A DNA stretch of 64,000 nucleotides from Pseudomonas sp. CFII64 (GCF_000416235.1 NZ_ATLO01000042.1:62001-126000); one strand, 5' to 3'; shown: positions 55,246-64,000, numbered from the stretch's first letter. A program made the numbers and translations. The notes: generated by a model not told the origin, from the letters alone.

Positions 55246-56139
55246 ATGCTTGATCGACTGACCAGCATGACGGTGTTTGTCCAGACGGCTCGCTACGGGT
55301 CTTTCGCTGCCGCAGCGGAAAAGCTCAATATGTCGCCACAGATGGTGGCCAGACACATCGAGGGCCTTGAACAACGGGTGGCAACCCGTTTATTGAATCG
55401 GACAACCCGCAAGCAAAGCTTGACGGTATTCGGCCGTCTTTATCTGGACCGATGCCAATCGGTCCTCGACGAAGTGGAAGCGGCCGACTCACTGGTCCAG
55501 TCATCACACGCCAAACCGCAAGGTCGCCTGCGCATCAATGCGCCCGTCACTTTTGGGCGCCATGAATTAATACCGTTGGTTACACGCTTTCTTGATCGTT
55601 ATCCCGACATTGATGTTGAGTTGACCCTGTCGGATCGCCTGATCGATCCGGTGGAAGAAGGGTATGAAGCGGTGGTACGTCTCGGGCCGCTGCAAAAAGA
55701 TCTGGCCCTGGTTGCCAGACCTTTGCAAGCCTATCGCCTGGTGGCCTGTGCATCACCCGCGTACCTGCTGGCGCACGGTACGCCGCAGCTGCCGTCGGAT
55801 CTCATCAACCATGAGTGCCTGGGCTTTGCCCCTTGGGTATCCGACCTCAGCCGCAATTGGCATTTCGAGCAAGATGGGCAGGTCACAGAGGTCCCCGTGC
55901 GCGGACGCCTGCATGTCAATGATTGGGAGGCCTTGCGTGCCGCTGCGCGTGATGGCTTTGGCATCTTGATCGGCTACGAGCGTGCCCTAGCGAGCGACCT
56001 GGCATCCGGCCTCCTGGTGCGCGTACTGCCCGGCTACGAGGGACCTGTGCGCCCCGTCCACTTGCTGTATGCGGCAGACCGCCAAATGACCTTGAAACTG
56101 CGCTGTTTTGTGGACCATCTGATGCAAGCGTTGGGCTGA
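55246..56139 (+). CDS. LysR-family transcriptional regulator
   Basis: This 297-residue protein has the helix-turn-helix FAAAAEKLNMSPQMVARHIE and a CrgA-type effector domain (INAPVTFGRHELIPLV). The start is ATG 55246. It stands alone on the plus strand between msrA and the MFS pump, so its target is not evident from position. Confidence 0.88.
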   Translation: MLDRLTSMTVFVQTARYGSFAAAAEKLNMSPQMVARHIEGLEQRVATRLLNRTTRKQSLTVFGRLYLDRCQSVLDEVEAADSLVQSSHAKPQGRLRINAPVTFGRHELIPLVTRFLDRYPDIDVELTLSDRLIDPVEEGYEAVVRLGPLQKDLALVARPLQAYRLVACASPAYLLAHGTPQLPSDLINHECLGFAPWVSDLSRNWHFEQDGQVTEVPVRGRLHVNDWEALRAAARDGFGILIGYERALASDLASGLLVRVLPGYEGPVRPVHLLYAADRQMTLKLRCFVDHLMQALG

Positions 56140-56268
56140 AGAAACACTTTCGGCAGCAAGAATCGGAGCGCGAGCACGCTTAATGCAAGGCTCAAGTTCG
56201 ATAAGCGTCAACCATGGCCTTGCATACAACTGAAAGCCACGACGATGCGGCGGCATGCTGTCCACCAA

Positions 56269-57474
56269 TCAATGACCAACAACCACCTGAGCGGTATGCC
56301 GATTGCCTTGCGGAAAGCCATGCTCCCTTGCCCGAAACGCAATGACCAGGCTGATCAACAGTAACGCCAACAACACGCCCGGAAATGCACTCACCCCCCA
56401 TTGGCCGAGCAGCACACCTCCCAGCAATCCACCGCCAGCGATAGCACTGTTCCAAACCACTACGTTCATGGAGAGAGCAACGTCGGCGCCCTCGCCTGCA
56501 GCGTCAGCGAGTGCTGTTTGCAGAAGCGTCGCCGCACCGCCAAAGGTCAGCCCCCAGATGAAGACACCCGCGTAAATGGCCGATGCGGAGCCTGAGAACA
56601 ATCCGAGGAAAATCGAAACCGCTGCGAAGGTTGCAAGGCTGGCCAGCACTGCTGTTCGCAGATGGCGATCAACCAGTCGCCCCGTGAGCCAGATTCCGGC
56701 CAGCGCCGCGACACCAAATGCGAGCAGTACCAAATCAACCTGGCGGGTCAACCCAGCCTTCGAAACAAAGGGCGCGACATAGGTATAAAGAATGTTGTGG
56801 GCCAGCATCCAGGTAAACACGACACCCAGGACCGAGCGTACGCCGGGGGTAAAAAATACCTGACGTAACGCTATGCGCTGCGAGGATGACTGGCCAGGGT
56901 AGTCTGGCACTTTGATCAACACCCAAGCGATCAATGCCAGGGTCAATCCGGACATCAATCCAAAGACCATGCGCCAACCCATGAATCCACCCAGCCAGGT
57001 TCCCATCGGCACGCCCAATGACAACGCGATGGGTGTACCCACCATCGCTACCGCCAATGCGCGCCCTTGCAACCGAGGGGCGACCATACGCCGTGCATAA
57101 CCGGCGATAAGGCTCCAGGCCAACCCCGCTGAAACCCCGGCAAAAAACCGCGCAATCAGCGTCAGCCAGTAATGGGAAGACAGCGCCGTGATGGAATTGA
57201 ACACCAGAAAGCCGATGATCGTCAGCAGCAGTACCGTCCTGCGCCGCCAGTTTTGCGTGGCAATGGTCAGAGGTATTGCCGCCAGCAATGACCCCAACGC
57301 ATAGACAGTCACCATCTGCCCCGCCAGAGATGGCGAGATAGCCAGGCCACTGCCAATCTCGGGCAGCAAACCTGCGGGCAAGGTCTCCGTCACAATGCAA
57401 ATGAAGCCGGTCATCGCCAGCGCCAGTAATGCACCCAGCGGAAGCTTTCCGCCTTGTCGCTCATCTTCCGTCAT
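56269..57474 (-). CDS. MFS efflux transporter, DHA1 family
   Basis: This 401-residue protein has 12 membrane helices. TETLPAGLLPEI in helix 1 and GVPMGTWLGGFMGWRMVF in helix 5 are typical of DHA1 drug or sugar exporters. It is divergent from a TetR gene with two matching sites between, its probable repressor. Confidence 0.9.
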   Translation of the reverse strand: MTEDERQGGKLPLGALLALAMTGFICIVTETLPAGLLPEIGSGLAISPSLAGQMVTVYALGSLLAAIPLTIATQNWRRRTVLLLTIIGFLVFNSITALSSHYWLTLIARFFAGVSAGLAWSLIAGYARRMVAPRLQGRALAVAMVGTPIALSLGVPMGTWLGGFMGWRMVFGLMSGLTLALIAWVLIKVPDYPGQSSSQRIALRQVFFTPGVRSVLGVVFTWMLAHNILYTYVAPFVSKAGLTRQVDLVLLAFGVAALAGIWLTGRLVDRHLRTAVLASLATFAAVSIFLGLFSGSASAIYAGVFIWGLTFGGAATLLQTALADAAGEGADVALSMNVVVWNSAIAGGGLLGGVLLGQWGVSAFPGVLLALLLISLVIAFRAREHGFPQGNRHTAQVVVGH

Positions 57475-57490
57475 TGTGCACCCCCACTAA

Positions 57491-57506
57491 TATACTGATC
57501 GGTACA
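57491..57506. promoter_or_regulatory. TetR operator A upstream of the MFS gene
   Basis: TATACTGATCGGTACA is an imperfect palindrome 16 bp from the MFS start. Its reverse complement matches the site at 57543-57558 in 12 of 16 positions. Confidence 0.55.
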
Positions 57507-57542
57507 AATATAGGGATGAGTCGCTGGCTAGTCAACGACTTA

Positions 57543-57558
57543 TGTATCGACTAGTATT
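57543..57558. promoter_or_regulatory. TetR operator B upstream of the TetR gene
   Basis: TGTATCGACTAGTATT lies 24 bp before the TetR start and is related to operator A in inverted orientation. The pair fits autorepression plus repression of the MFS gene. Confidence 0.5.
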
Positions 57559-57582
57559 TATGTAGTTCGAGAGGAGGTTCAC

Positions 57583-58224
57583 ATGGCACAGATGGGACGT
57601 CCGCGCACCTTTGACCGGGACGTGGCAATCACTCAGGCCCTGCATTTGTTTTGGGAGCATGGCTTTGATGCGACCTCGCTCAGCCAGCTCAAGGCCAATA
57701 TCGGTGGCGGTATCACCGCGCCCAGCTTTTACGCAGCGTTCGGCTCAAAGCAGGCGCTGTTCCAAGAGGTTATGGAGCGATATCTGAATACCCATGGCAG
57801 GGTGACCGAGAGTCTGTTTGATACGACTCTCCCGCCCAGGGAGGCGATTGAACTCACGCTGCGGCGTTCAGCGAAAATGCAGTGCGAACCCGACCATCCC
57901 AAAGGGTGCCTGGTGGCGCTTGGTCTCTTGAGTGCCTGCTCGGACGAGAGTAAGGCCATCTCTGAGCCGCTGGCTCAGGCAAGATCCTTGAACCGCGCCG
58001 GCATAGTGGCATGTGTCGAGCGAGCCATTGCAAGTGGGGAACTGCCGACAACGGTCGTGCCATCTGCGCTGGCCACAGTGTTCGACAGCTTTCTGCTGGG
58101 GATTTCGGTCATTGCGCGAGACGGTGTGCCCTTCGAAACGATAGACAATGCAGTGACGCAAATCATGACTTTATGGGATGCGTCACGCAGCGCTCGTCCG
58201 GCTTTGGCAGATCCTCAAGGCTGA
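57583..58224 (+). CDS. TetR-family transcriptional regulator
   Basis: This 213-residue protein begins GRPRTFDRDVAITQAL and has a helix-turn-helix with the unusual GGGITAPSFYAAFGSKQALF. The C-terminal domain contains HPKGCLVALGLLSACS, as in AcrR/YdeS-like proteins. AGGAGG precedes the start. It probably represses the divergent MFS pump. Confidence 0.9.
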   Translation: MAQMGRPRTFDRDVAITQALHLFWEHGFDATSLSQLKANIGGGITAPSFYAAFGSKQALFQEVMERYLNTHGRVTESLFDTTLPPREAIELTLRRSAKMQCEPDHPKGCLVALGLLSACSDESKAISEPLAQARSLNRAGIVACVERAIASGELPTTVVPSALATVFDSFLLGISVIARDGVPFETIDNAVTQIMTLWDASRSARPALADPQG

Positions 58225-58253
58225 GGAGCGCGCGAGCCTGAGGTGATCCGCTG

Positions 58254-59045
58254 TCACAAGTATTCGACGTTACCATCGACGCTGATCGCTTGACCGCTGA
58301 TGTTGGCCGCTGCCTGCGAGGACAGAAACAGTGCCATTGCGGCGATATCCTCCATCGTTACCATTCGGCGTAGCGAGATTTTATCCAGGTACTGATCGCG
58401 CATGGACTCGAAGCTGATATCCAGCGTTTTCGCACGCGCGTCAATCACCCGGTCCATACGCTCCCCGGCGACCACGCCCGGCAGGATGGCGTTGACGCGG
58501 ACATTGTGCGGCCCCAGTTCTGCCGCCAACGACTTCATCAGTCCTACAATTGCCCACTTGGTCGATGCATAAGGCGTTCTGAAGGGGTACCCGAGGCGGC
58601 CCGCAACCGAAGACATGGCAATGATGTGCGGGTTCTGCCTGGACTGCTTCAAGAACGGACTGGCCTTGCTCGCGAAGTAGTATTGGCTGTTGAGGTTGGT
58701 AGCGACGGTCTGATCCCATTCATCCGCGTCCAGATCCTCGATATTCCCTGTAGGCCCGGCAATTCCTGCGTTGTTGACCAGGACGTCCAGACCACCGAGC
58801 AGCGAGAGCGCCTCGTCCATAACCCGGTCCACCTGCTGCTTGATCCCGACATCAACCACGCCGCCCTGCAAACCCGGGTATTCGAGCTTCATTCGGTCGA
58901 CGGCACTGGCGTTGATATCGCAAATGTAGACGTGCGCGCCCACCTCATGAAAGGCCTTTGCGATGACCGCGCCAATCCCGGCGGCGCCCCCGGTTATGAC
59001 GACTTTCAAATTCGCCGGGGGATTGAGCAGGTCGATGATCTTCAT
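58254..59045 (-). CDS. SDR oxidoreductase of the BKACE cassette
   Basis: This 263-residue classical SDR has GGAAGIG, N-N-A-G-I-A, the catalytic Ser in MSSVAG and Y-A-S-T-K, and ends SGQAISVDGN. GAGGAAAC precedes ATG 59045; the long in-frame upstream extension overlaps the MFS gene and is rejected. It lies 17 bp after that MFS gene. In this setting it could oxidise a beta-hydroxy acid to the beta-keto acid that the BKACE enzyme cleaves (inference). Confidence 0.9.
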   Translation of the reverse strand: MKIIDLLNPPANLKVVITGGAAGIGAVIAKAFHEVGAHVYICDINASAVDRMKLEYPGLQGGVVDVGIKQQVDRVMDEALSLLGGLDVLVNNAGIAGPTGNIEDLDADEWDQTVATNLNSQYYFASKASPFLKQSRQNPHIIAMSSVAGRLGYPFRTPYASTKWAIVGLMKSLAAELGPHNVRVNAILPGVVAGERMDRVIDARAKTLDISFESMRDQYLDKISLRRMVTMEDIAAMALFLSSQAAANISGQAISVDGNVEYL

Positions 59046-59062
59046 AACGTTTCCTCTTGTTT

Positions 59063-60388
59063 TTATTCGGTAACCGGCTGTGGCAGCAACGGACTCGACT
59101 CTGCCGCTATGGCTTTTGCCAGCAAAGGCACCAGCAGCAACCCCAGCACTGCGGCTGAGACGATCACATAGAAACCTGAGGAACTTAATCCCGAGGCCTT
59201 TTCCGACAGTCCGAACAGATAGGGTCCGGCGAAGCCGCCTAATAAACCGATGGTGTTGATGAACGCCAGCCCGGCGGCGGCTTGAATGCCCTGCAGGCGC
59301 TTCATGGCAATTGCCCAGTAGATTGGCAACACGCCGCCGGCGAAAAACGCGGTGGCGGTGAATAATGCGATGCGCGCCGAGGCGTCGCTGATTAACGTGA
59401 ACGCTACGGAACTGGCGATCAATCCACAGGTGAACAGACCCAGGCAATAGCAATCCCGGGCGATTTTGCGGTGAATTCTGGGCAGGACCAACACCCCGGC
59501 AAGAAAGCCGATTCCGACGCTACTGGACAGCAACCCGACGGTCAGTGGCGAGGTTATCTGCATCTGCTGAATGATCGAAGGGGTAAAGAACACCAGGCCC
59601 ACGAACGCGACCTGGTTCAAGAAATAGATCAAGCCGATGAGAATCGTCGTCGGTCGTTTCAGCGCCTTGACCCAGTGCCCCGAATATTCATGGGAGTCAG
59701 CGTGTCCCGCAAGCAGCGCGTGAGTCTCCAGAGATTGTGCCTCTTCCTTGGTCAGCCAGCGCGCATCCCGAGGACGCTCAGGCAGTTTGAACCACAGAAT
59801 CACTCCGACGATGATGCTGGGCAGGCCTTCCAGCAAAAACATCCACTGCCAGCCATGCAGCCCGCCGATTCCGTCCATCTTCATCAGCGCACCTCCGATG
59901 GGATTGCCAATGACCAGCGCCAATGCCGGTGCCAGGTATATCCAGCCAATCGCAATGGCTCGGTCCTTGGGCGCAAACCACAGCGTGACCATGTACATGA
60001 GTGCGGGAAACAGCCCGGCTTCGGCGATGCCTAGAAGAACCCGCAGCAAGTAAAAAGACCATTCACCCTGGACGAACATCATGGCCGACGACAGCGTGCC
60101 CCAGGTCACGGCGATCCTCGCAATCCAGCGACGCGGCCCGATGCGATGAGCCAAGAGGTTGCTGGGCACTTCCAGCAGCGCGTAACCGAGAAAGAAGATC
60201 CCCGCCCCCAAGCCATAGGCCGCGGCACTGATTCCCAGATCGGCACTCAAAGCCGCCTTGGCCAGGGCGACGTTGGTGCGGTCCAGATAGGACATGAAGT
60301 AAATGGCGCACATCAGCGGAATGAGTCGAGCCATCGCTCGCCGGGTGGCCAGAATGTGCGTCTCCTGAGTACTGAGCATGATCGTCAT
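59063..60388 (-). CDS. MFS transporter, anion:cation symporter family
   Basis: This 441-residue protein has 12 membrane helices and the ACS-family signature SYLDRTNVALAKAAL in helix 1. GYALLEVPSNLLAHRIGPRRWIAR follows in helices 2-3. The family imports organic anions such as tartrate, glucarate and phthalate. AGAGG precedes ATG 60388. It sits between the BKACE and SDR genes, and is the likely importer of their substrate. Confidence 0.9.
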   Translation of the reverse strand: MTIMLSTQETHILATRRAMARLIPLMCAIYFMSYLDRTNVALAKAALSADLGISAAAYGLGAGIFFLGYALLEVPSNLLAHRIGPRRWIARIAVTWGTLSSAMMFVQGEWSFYLLRVLLGIAEAGLFPALMYMVTLWFAPKDRAIAIGWIYLAPALALVIGNPIGGALMKMDGIGGLHGWQWMFLLEGLPSIIVGVILWFKLPERPRDARWLTKEEAQSLETHALLAGHADSHEYSGHWVKALKRPTTILIGLIYFLNQVAFVGLVFFTPSIIQQMQITSPLTVGLLSSSVGIGFLAGVLVLPRIHRKIARDCYCLGLFTCGLIASSVAFTLISDASARIALFTATAFFAGGVLPIYWAIAMKRLQGIQAAAGLAFINTIGLLGGFAGPYLFGLSEKASGLSSSGFYVIVSAAVLGLLLVPLLAKAIAAESSPLLPQPVTE

Positions 60389-60434
60389 AGCGAACCTCTT
60401 CTTGTTATTTTTCTGGGTCAGTTCCAGGCAGAAC

Positions 60435-61373
60435 CTACAGTTGCACGTTCTGTCTGCCTTTGAGACCCAGCATCTGCCGGGCTTCATCAGGTGTTGCGAT
60501 TTCAAAGGACAATTCTTCGAGAATGTGGCGAATTTTTCTTACCTGTTCAGCATTGGTTTTGGCCTTCACCCCTTTTGCCAGGTAGATGCTGTCTTCCAGG
60601 CCGACTCGCACGTTACCGCCCATGATCGCGCCCATGGTTACAAAGGGCAGTTGATGCCGCCCGGCACCGAGAATGGAGAACTCGTAGTTCTGTCGGCCAA
60701 AAAGGCGGTCAGCCGTGGTCCGCATGATCGTCAGGTTCTCAGGGTCAGCACCCAGACCACCGAGAATGCCGAAGCAGGACTGGATGAACAGCGGTGGTTT
60801 GACCAGGCCTTGCTCGACGAAATACGCAAGGTTGTAGAGGTGGCCTACGTCGTAGCATTCAAACTCGAAACGAGTACCGTGCGCACCGAGCTCCAGCATG
60901 ATGTCCTTGATGTCCTTGAAGGTATTCTTGAAAACGACATCTTCCATCCCTTCGACGTGGTCCTTCTCCCACTCATGGTTCCAGCTGGAGATTTTCCGCG
61001 CGACAGGATGAATCGAAAAATTCATCGAGCCCATATTCAGCGAACAGAGCTCCGGCCTGGCAATCAGCGGATAAGCGAGCCGCTGAGCCAGCGTCATGCG
61101 CGTGCTGCCGCCGGTAGTGATATTGATGATTGCATCCGTCTCCTGGGCGATTACCGGGACGAACTGCCTGAAAACTTCCGGGTCCGGAGTCGGCCGGCCA
61201 TCGTGAGGATCGCGTGCGTGCAGATGCAGGATGGCGGCCCCCGCTTGCGCCGCTTCAATGGACTGTTGCGCAATGTCTACGGGTGTCAGTGGAAGGTACT
61301 CGGACATTGACGGCGTGTGAGTCGCACCCGTGATCGCACAGGAAATGATGATTTTTCGGCTCGGCAGACTCAT
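60435..61373 (-). CDS. BKACE (DUF849) beta-keto acid cleavage enzyme
   Basis: This 312-residue protein belongs to the 3-keto-5-aminohexanoate cleavage (Kce)/BKACE family, a zinc enzyme. The first metal site is H50-L-H52-A-R (AAILHLHARDPHDGRPTPDP), followed by NITTGGSTRM. BKACE enzymes condense a beta-keto acid with acetyl-CoA to give acetoacetate and a new acyl-CoA. The substrate class is set by active-site residues I cannot assign here. It is the first gene of the SDR/MFS/BKACE operon and is divergent from an AraC gene. Confidence 0.92.
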   Translation of the reverse strand: MSLPSRKIIISCAITGATHTPSMSEYLPLTPVDIAQQSIEAAQAGAAILHLHARDPHDGRPTPDPEVFRQFVPVIAQETDAIINITTGGSTRMTLAQRLAYPLIARPELCSLNMGSMNFSIHPVARKISSWNHEWEKDHVEGMEDVVFKNTFKDIKDIMLELGAHGTRFEFECYDVGHLYNLAYFVEQGLVKPPLFIQSCFGILGGLGADPENLTIMRTTADRLFGRQNYEFSILGAGRHQLPFVTMGAIMGGNVRVGLEDSIYLAKGVKAKTNAEQVRKIRHILEELSFEIATPDEARQMLGLKGRQNVQL

Positions 61374-61535
61374 TGGGATGACCTGTATTGTTATTGGACT
61401 TGGCAAGCGCGGTGCGAAATCGACTGAGGGTGCAGGCGCTTCTTGTGCCATCAAGCTTATTGAAGTTTCAAAACAACGGTAAGATCATTAACGGACAGTA
61501 AAGAATCTCTAAGGGACATCGAAAGGAGTCATCCG

Positions 61536-62564
61536 ATGGCACCAAAAATCCCGCTTTTCAATGAGCGTATCTATGCCCCTTACAAGATTGCGGCGCTGGT
61601 TGAAGTTCTCGGCGAACAGGGCATTGCAGCGGCCGACAGCTTGCGCGGCAGCGGCGTACAAGAGCATCAGATCTACGACGCGACGGTGCTGACCTCGGTT
61701 CGGCAATACGCTGCCGTGTGCGGCAACGCAGTGGCGCTTTCGCAGGATCCCGCCACGCCGTTCAAAACCGGTGCCCGCCTGCACTTGTCCGCCTACGGGA
61801 TGTATGGCTACGCGCTGATGTCCTGCCTGTCACTGCGCGACTACTTCAGGCTCGGCGTTAAGTACCATTCATTGGCGACGCCAACCTTGACCATCGAATG
61901 GCACGAACATGAGGATGAGGCTGTATGGACGTTCCCGGATGCCTCCAACCCAAGCCCGTCCAGGGAAATCAAACAGTTCTGGATCGAGCAGCAGTTTACC
62001 CAGCACGTCACCCATCTTCAGGACGTTTTTGGAAGGAGTTGCCCGCCGACCAAGGCCTGCTTCTCTTACCCTGCCCCGGCGCACGCGCAAATCTATTCGC
62101 TCTATCTGGGCTGCCCGTGCATTTTTGATCACGACCAATGCGAACTGCATTACGACAGTTCGATCCTTGAGCAAAAACCCCATCTGGCCCATCGCCTGAC
62201 AGCGACGTTGCTGCAAGAGACCTGTGATCGATTGATCGGGCAGGCGAAGGTATCGTCGGGGATTTCGGGCGAGGTGTATCAGATCATGATGCAGACCCCG
62301 GGTGAGTTTCCGAGTATGGAGATGACCGCCGAACGGCTGCACATGACCACCCGCAGCCTGCGCCGAAAACTGTTGGAGGAAGACACATCGTTCGTGGCAA
62401 TCACCGATGACGTACGCTGCTCGCTGGCTATCGAATACCTTCGAACAACGATCATGAGCACCGACGATATCGCGCATCTGCTGGGCTTCTCCGAACCGAC
62501 CAATTTCCGCCGTGCATTCAAACGCTGGACAGGTAAAACCACCAGGGACTATCGCCAGGGCTGA
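61536..62564 (+). CDS. AraC-family regulator of the BKACE cassette
   Basis: This 342-residue protein has an arabinose-binding-like N-terminal domain of the OruR/ArgR-type AraC group (pfam12625) and a C-terminal helix-turn-helix (AERLHMTTRSLRRKLLEED, then IAHLLGFSEPTNFRRAFKRW). GAAAGGAG precedes the start. It is divergent from the BKACE operon, with 162 bp between starts, and probably activates it in response to its substrate (inference). Confidence 0.9.
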   Translation: MAPKIPLFNERIYAPYKIAALVEVLGEQGIAAADSLRGSGVQEHQIYDATVLTSVRQYAAVCGNAVALSQDPATPFKTGARLHLSAYGMYGYALMSCLSLRDYFRLGVKYHSLATPTLTIEWHEHEDEAVWTFPDASNPSPSREIKQFWIEQQFTQHVTHLQDVFGRSCPPTKACFSYPAPAHAQIYSLYLGCPCIFDHDQCELHYDSSILEQKPHLAHRLTATLLQETCDRLIGQAKVSSGISGEVYQIMMQTPGEFPSMEMTAERLHMTTRSLRRKLLEEDTSFVAITDDVRCSLAIEYLRTTIMSTDDIAHLLGFSEPTNFRRAFKRWTGKTTRDYRQG

Positions 62565-62738
62565 AAATCATGCACTGAGCACAATGCTCAGCACTTTTTG
62601 ACAGATGTAGGGCTCAAACCCGCCGATGTTAAAAATAAAACCCTGAAAACCGACGTATCGCAGGCTGTCTCCAGGCGTTTCGCCAGACCATAATGGCCTC
62701 ACAACGATAAACGGGGCTCACCCGGAGGCATGCAAGCG

Positions 62739-63704
62739 ATGTACAGAGACCATATCGTCAAGGCTCGTTTCACTGACAGCGTCGTGGTCATGGGCGTGAT
62801 CGCCGTTCTCATTTTCAGTCTCACGTTGATCTGCGGCGTGGGCGAAGGCCGCCTTTCGGCCCTGATGGGGCCTATCGTTCTTGATCTGGAATCGCCTCTG
62901 GCGCGCAACATCGCGGTGGGCGGTACATTCACCCTCACGGCCATGCTGAACTTATTCATGCTGGGCCGTTTCCCGCTACGGGCGCAGATCATCACGGTCT
63001 GGTGCGAATTGCTTGTGCTGTTCCTGCTGTTCTTCGACACATTCAATCTGTCCTACAGCTTCATCGCGACCAAAGTCGGCTTCATGATCACCCAAGGGGT
63101 TTTCACCACCGTCTACGTATCCGCCATTTCCATAGCTATCGCATTCGTCCTGGCCTTGTTGGGCGCAACGGCCCGGCTGTCCTCCAACGGCTTCGCGATT
63201 GCCATCGCCAGCTTCTACACCTCGTTTTTTCGTGGCGTGCCGCTGCTCATCCAGATTTACCTGATTTACCTGGGCATCCCCCAACTTGGTTATGTCGTCG
63301 GGGCGGTTCCAGCGGGGATTCTGGCGCTGTCGCTGTGTTATGGCGCCTACATGACGGAAATTTTTCGCGCCGGGATCAGCAGCATATCGAACGGGCAGTG
63401 GGAGGCCTCGCGGGCCATTGGCCTGACACCCTTCCAGACGATGACGCGGGTCATTCTTCCGCAGTCGATGCGACTGATCATTCCGCCGACAGGTAACCAG
63501 TTCATTTCGATGCTCAAGGACAGTTCCCTGGTGTCAGTGATCGGGGTCTGGGAGCTGATGTTTCTGGCGCGAACCCAAGGCCGCGCCGAGTTCCGTCATC
63601 TGGAAATGCTCATCACCGCAGCCGTGCTGTATTGGCTGTTGTCCATCGTGCTGGAAACCGTTCAGGCACGTCTGGAAAAGCACTTCAACCGCGCCCATCG
63701 CTGA
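62739..63704 (+). CDS. Polar amino-acid-type ABC permease with N-terminal extension
   Basis: This 321-residue permease has a typical HisM-type C-terminal half (EAA loop SNGQWEASRAIGLTPFQTMTRVILPQS). Before it lie about 100 residues with three more hydrophobic segments, so it is ~100 residues longer than the GltJ/GltK-type permeases in this window. ATG 62739 is chosen because GGAGG is 10 bases upstream, whereas for ATG 62730 it is only one base away. It is followed 14 bp later by its ATPase gene. No substrate-binding protein gene is visible in the window. Confidence 0.88.
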   Translation: MYRDHIVKARFTDSVVVMGVIAVLIFSLTLICGVGEGRLSALMGPIVLDLESPLARNIAVGGTFTLTAMLNLFMLGRFPLRAQIITVWCELLVLFLLFFDTFNLSYSFIATKVGFMITQGVFTTVYVSAISIAIAFVLALLGATARLSSNGFAIAIASFYTSFFRGVPLLIQIYLIYLGIPQLGYVVGAVPAGILALSLCYGAYMTEIFRAGISSISNGQWEASRAIGLTPFQTMTRVILPQSMRLIIPPTGNQFISMLKDSSLVSVIGVWELMFLARTQGRAEFRHLEMLITAAVLYWLLSIVLETVQARLEKHFNRAHR

Positions 63705-63718
63705 TCAGGAGCACTACG

Positions 63719-64000
63719 ATGAATCAGCCTTCAGGTTCACCGGCACCGGCTTCGTACCCCGCCGTATCGATTCAAGAGATGCATAAATGGTACGGCGATT
63801 TTCATGTGCTCAAAGGCATCGACCTGCACATTGCCGCTGGCGAAATTCTGGTTGTGTGCGGCCCCTCGGGCTCTGGCAAATCCACATTGATTCGCTGCCT
63901 GAACCTGCTGGAAGACTTTCAGCAGGGTCACGTGTTCATTGACGGTGTCGAGCTGACCCGTGAAGCCGCTTGCGTGGCGGGCATTCGACGCCAGATCGGC
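63719..64000 (+). CDS. Amino-acid-type ABC ATPase, 3' part outside window
   Basis: The first 94 residues are present. After a 15-residue Pro/Ala-rich lead they contain EMHKWYGDFHVLKG and Walker A GPSGSGKST. It is paralogous to the GltL-like ATPase at 41080 and belongs to the permease upstream (14 bp apart). The gene runs off the right edge. Confidence 0.92.
   Translation, partial: MNQPSGSPAPASYPAVSIQEMHKWYGDFHVLKGIDLHIAAGEILVVCGPSGSGKSTLIRCLNLLEDFQQGHVFIDGVELTREAACVAGIRRQIG

Noticed and set aside
58254..59453. Long in-frame extension of the SDR into the MFS gene
   Set aside because: The SDR Rossmann motif follows ATG 59045, which has its own GAGGAA site. The extension is antisense-like, Arg-rich and overlaps the transporter.
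60378..61310. 310-codon open frame on the plus strand
   Set aside because: It is antisense to the BKACE gene and has no recognisable motif.

Overview
The window reads as the chromosome of a Pseudomonas of the fluorescens type. This rests on high GC, a dense mix of LysR/AraC/TetR regulators with small oxidoreductases and efflux pumps, a GltIJKL-type amino-acid ABC transporter, a Fur-controlled siderophore receptor and a T2SS operon with a lipoprotein-type secretin. The species is an inference. Two genes are cut by the window edges: a GMC oxidoreductase at the left and an ABC ATPase at the right. I see no tRNA, rRNA, CRISPR or prophage.

Layout. 1-1.8 kb: GMC oxidoreductase with an AraC regulator. 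2.1-5.1 kb: an electrophile-defence module of DJ-1/PfpI protein, Old Yellow Enzyme, a decayed SDR remnant and a NemR-like TetR regulator, tied together by two matching palindromes. 5-14 kb: a run of regulator/enzyme pairs (XRE-MmyB/SDR, LysR/MDR reductase, tautomerase/LysR, threonine dehydratase/AraC) with a CMD-family protein and a DMT permease. 14.3-15.6 kb: an intact IS481-family element with 50-bp inverted repeats and a 6-bp target duplication. 15.8-17.5 kb: a chemoreceptor in an AT-richer stretch.

17.8-28.0 kb: a complete T2SS operon on the minus strand in the order E-F-G-H-I-J-K-L-M-(C-like)-D. Most junctions overlap by 4 bp, and the operon is preceded by a small exported protein. Divergent from it lies a large exported GH3 glycosidase with a PA14 insert, which is a natural candidate substrate. 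31.4-33.6 kb: an SDR / F420-reductase-like / SnoaL-like operon with a strong palindrome and perhaps a regulator remnant upstream. 34-37 kb: MFS pump, AraC regulator and DMT permease. 37.4-41.8 kb: an aminotransferase followed by a full acidic-amino-acid-type ABC transporter.

41.9-49.1 kb: a DUF4174 protein, a serine beta-lactamase-like hydrolase, a saccharopine-dehydrogenase-like protein divergent from a TetR with two operators, a TetR/SDR pair, and a Fur-boxed TonB-dependent receptor. 49.2-52.8 kb: C4-dicarboxylate carrier, tartrate/D-malate dehydrogenase and divergent LysR, a D-malate or tartrate utilisation unit. 52.9-58.2 kb: LysR/haloacid dehalogenase pair, MsrA, LysR, and an MFS/TetR pair. 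58.3-62.6 kb: an SDR / MFS / BKACE (DUF849) operon with a divergent AraC, which looks like a catabolic cassette for an unknown beta-hydroxy or beta-keto acid. 62.7-64 kb: the start of another polar amino-acid-type ABC transporter.

The strongest candidates for something undescribed are the BKACE cassette, the T2SS/GH3 pairing with its small exported protein, and the NemR-like regulon with an eroded third enzyme.
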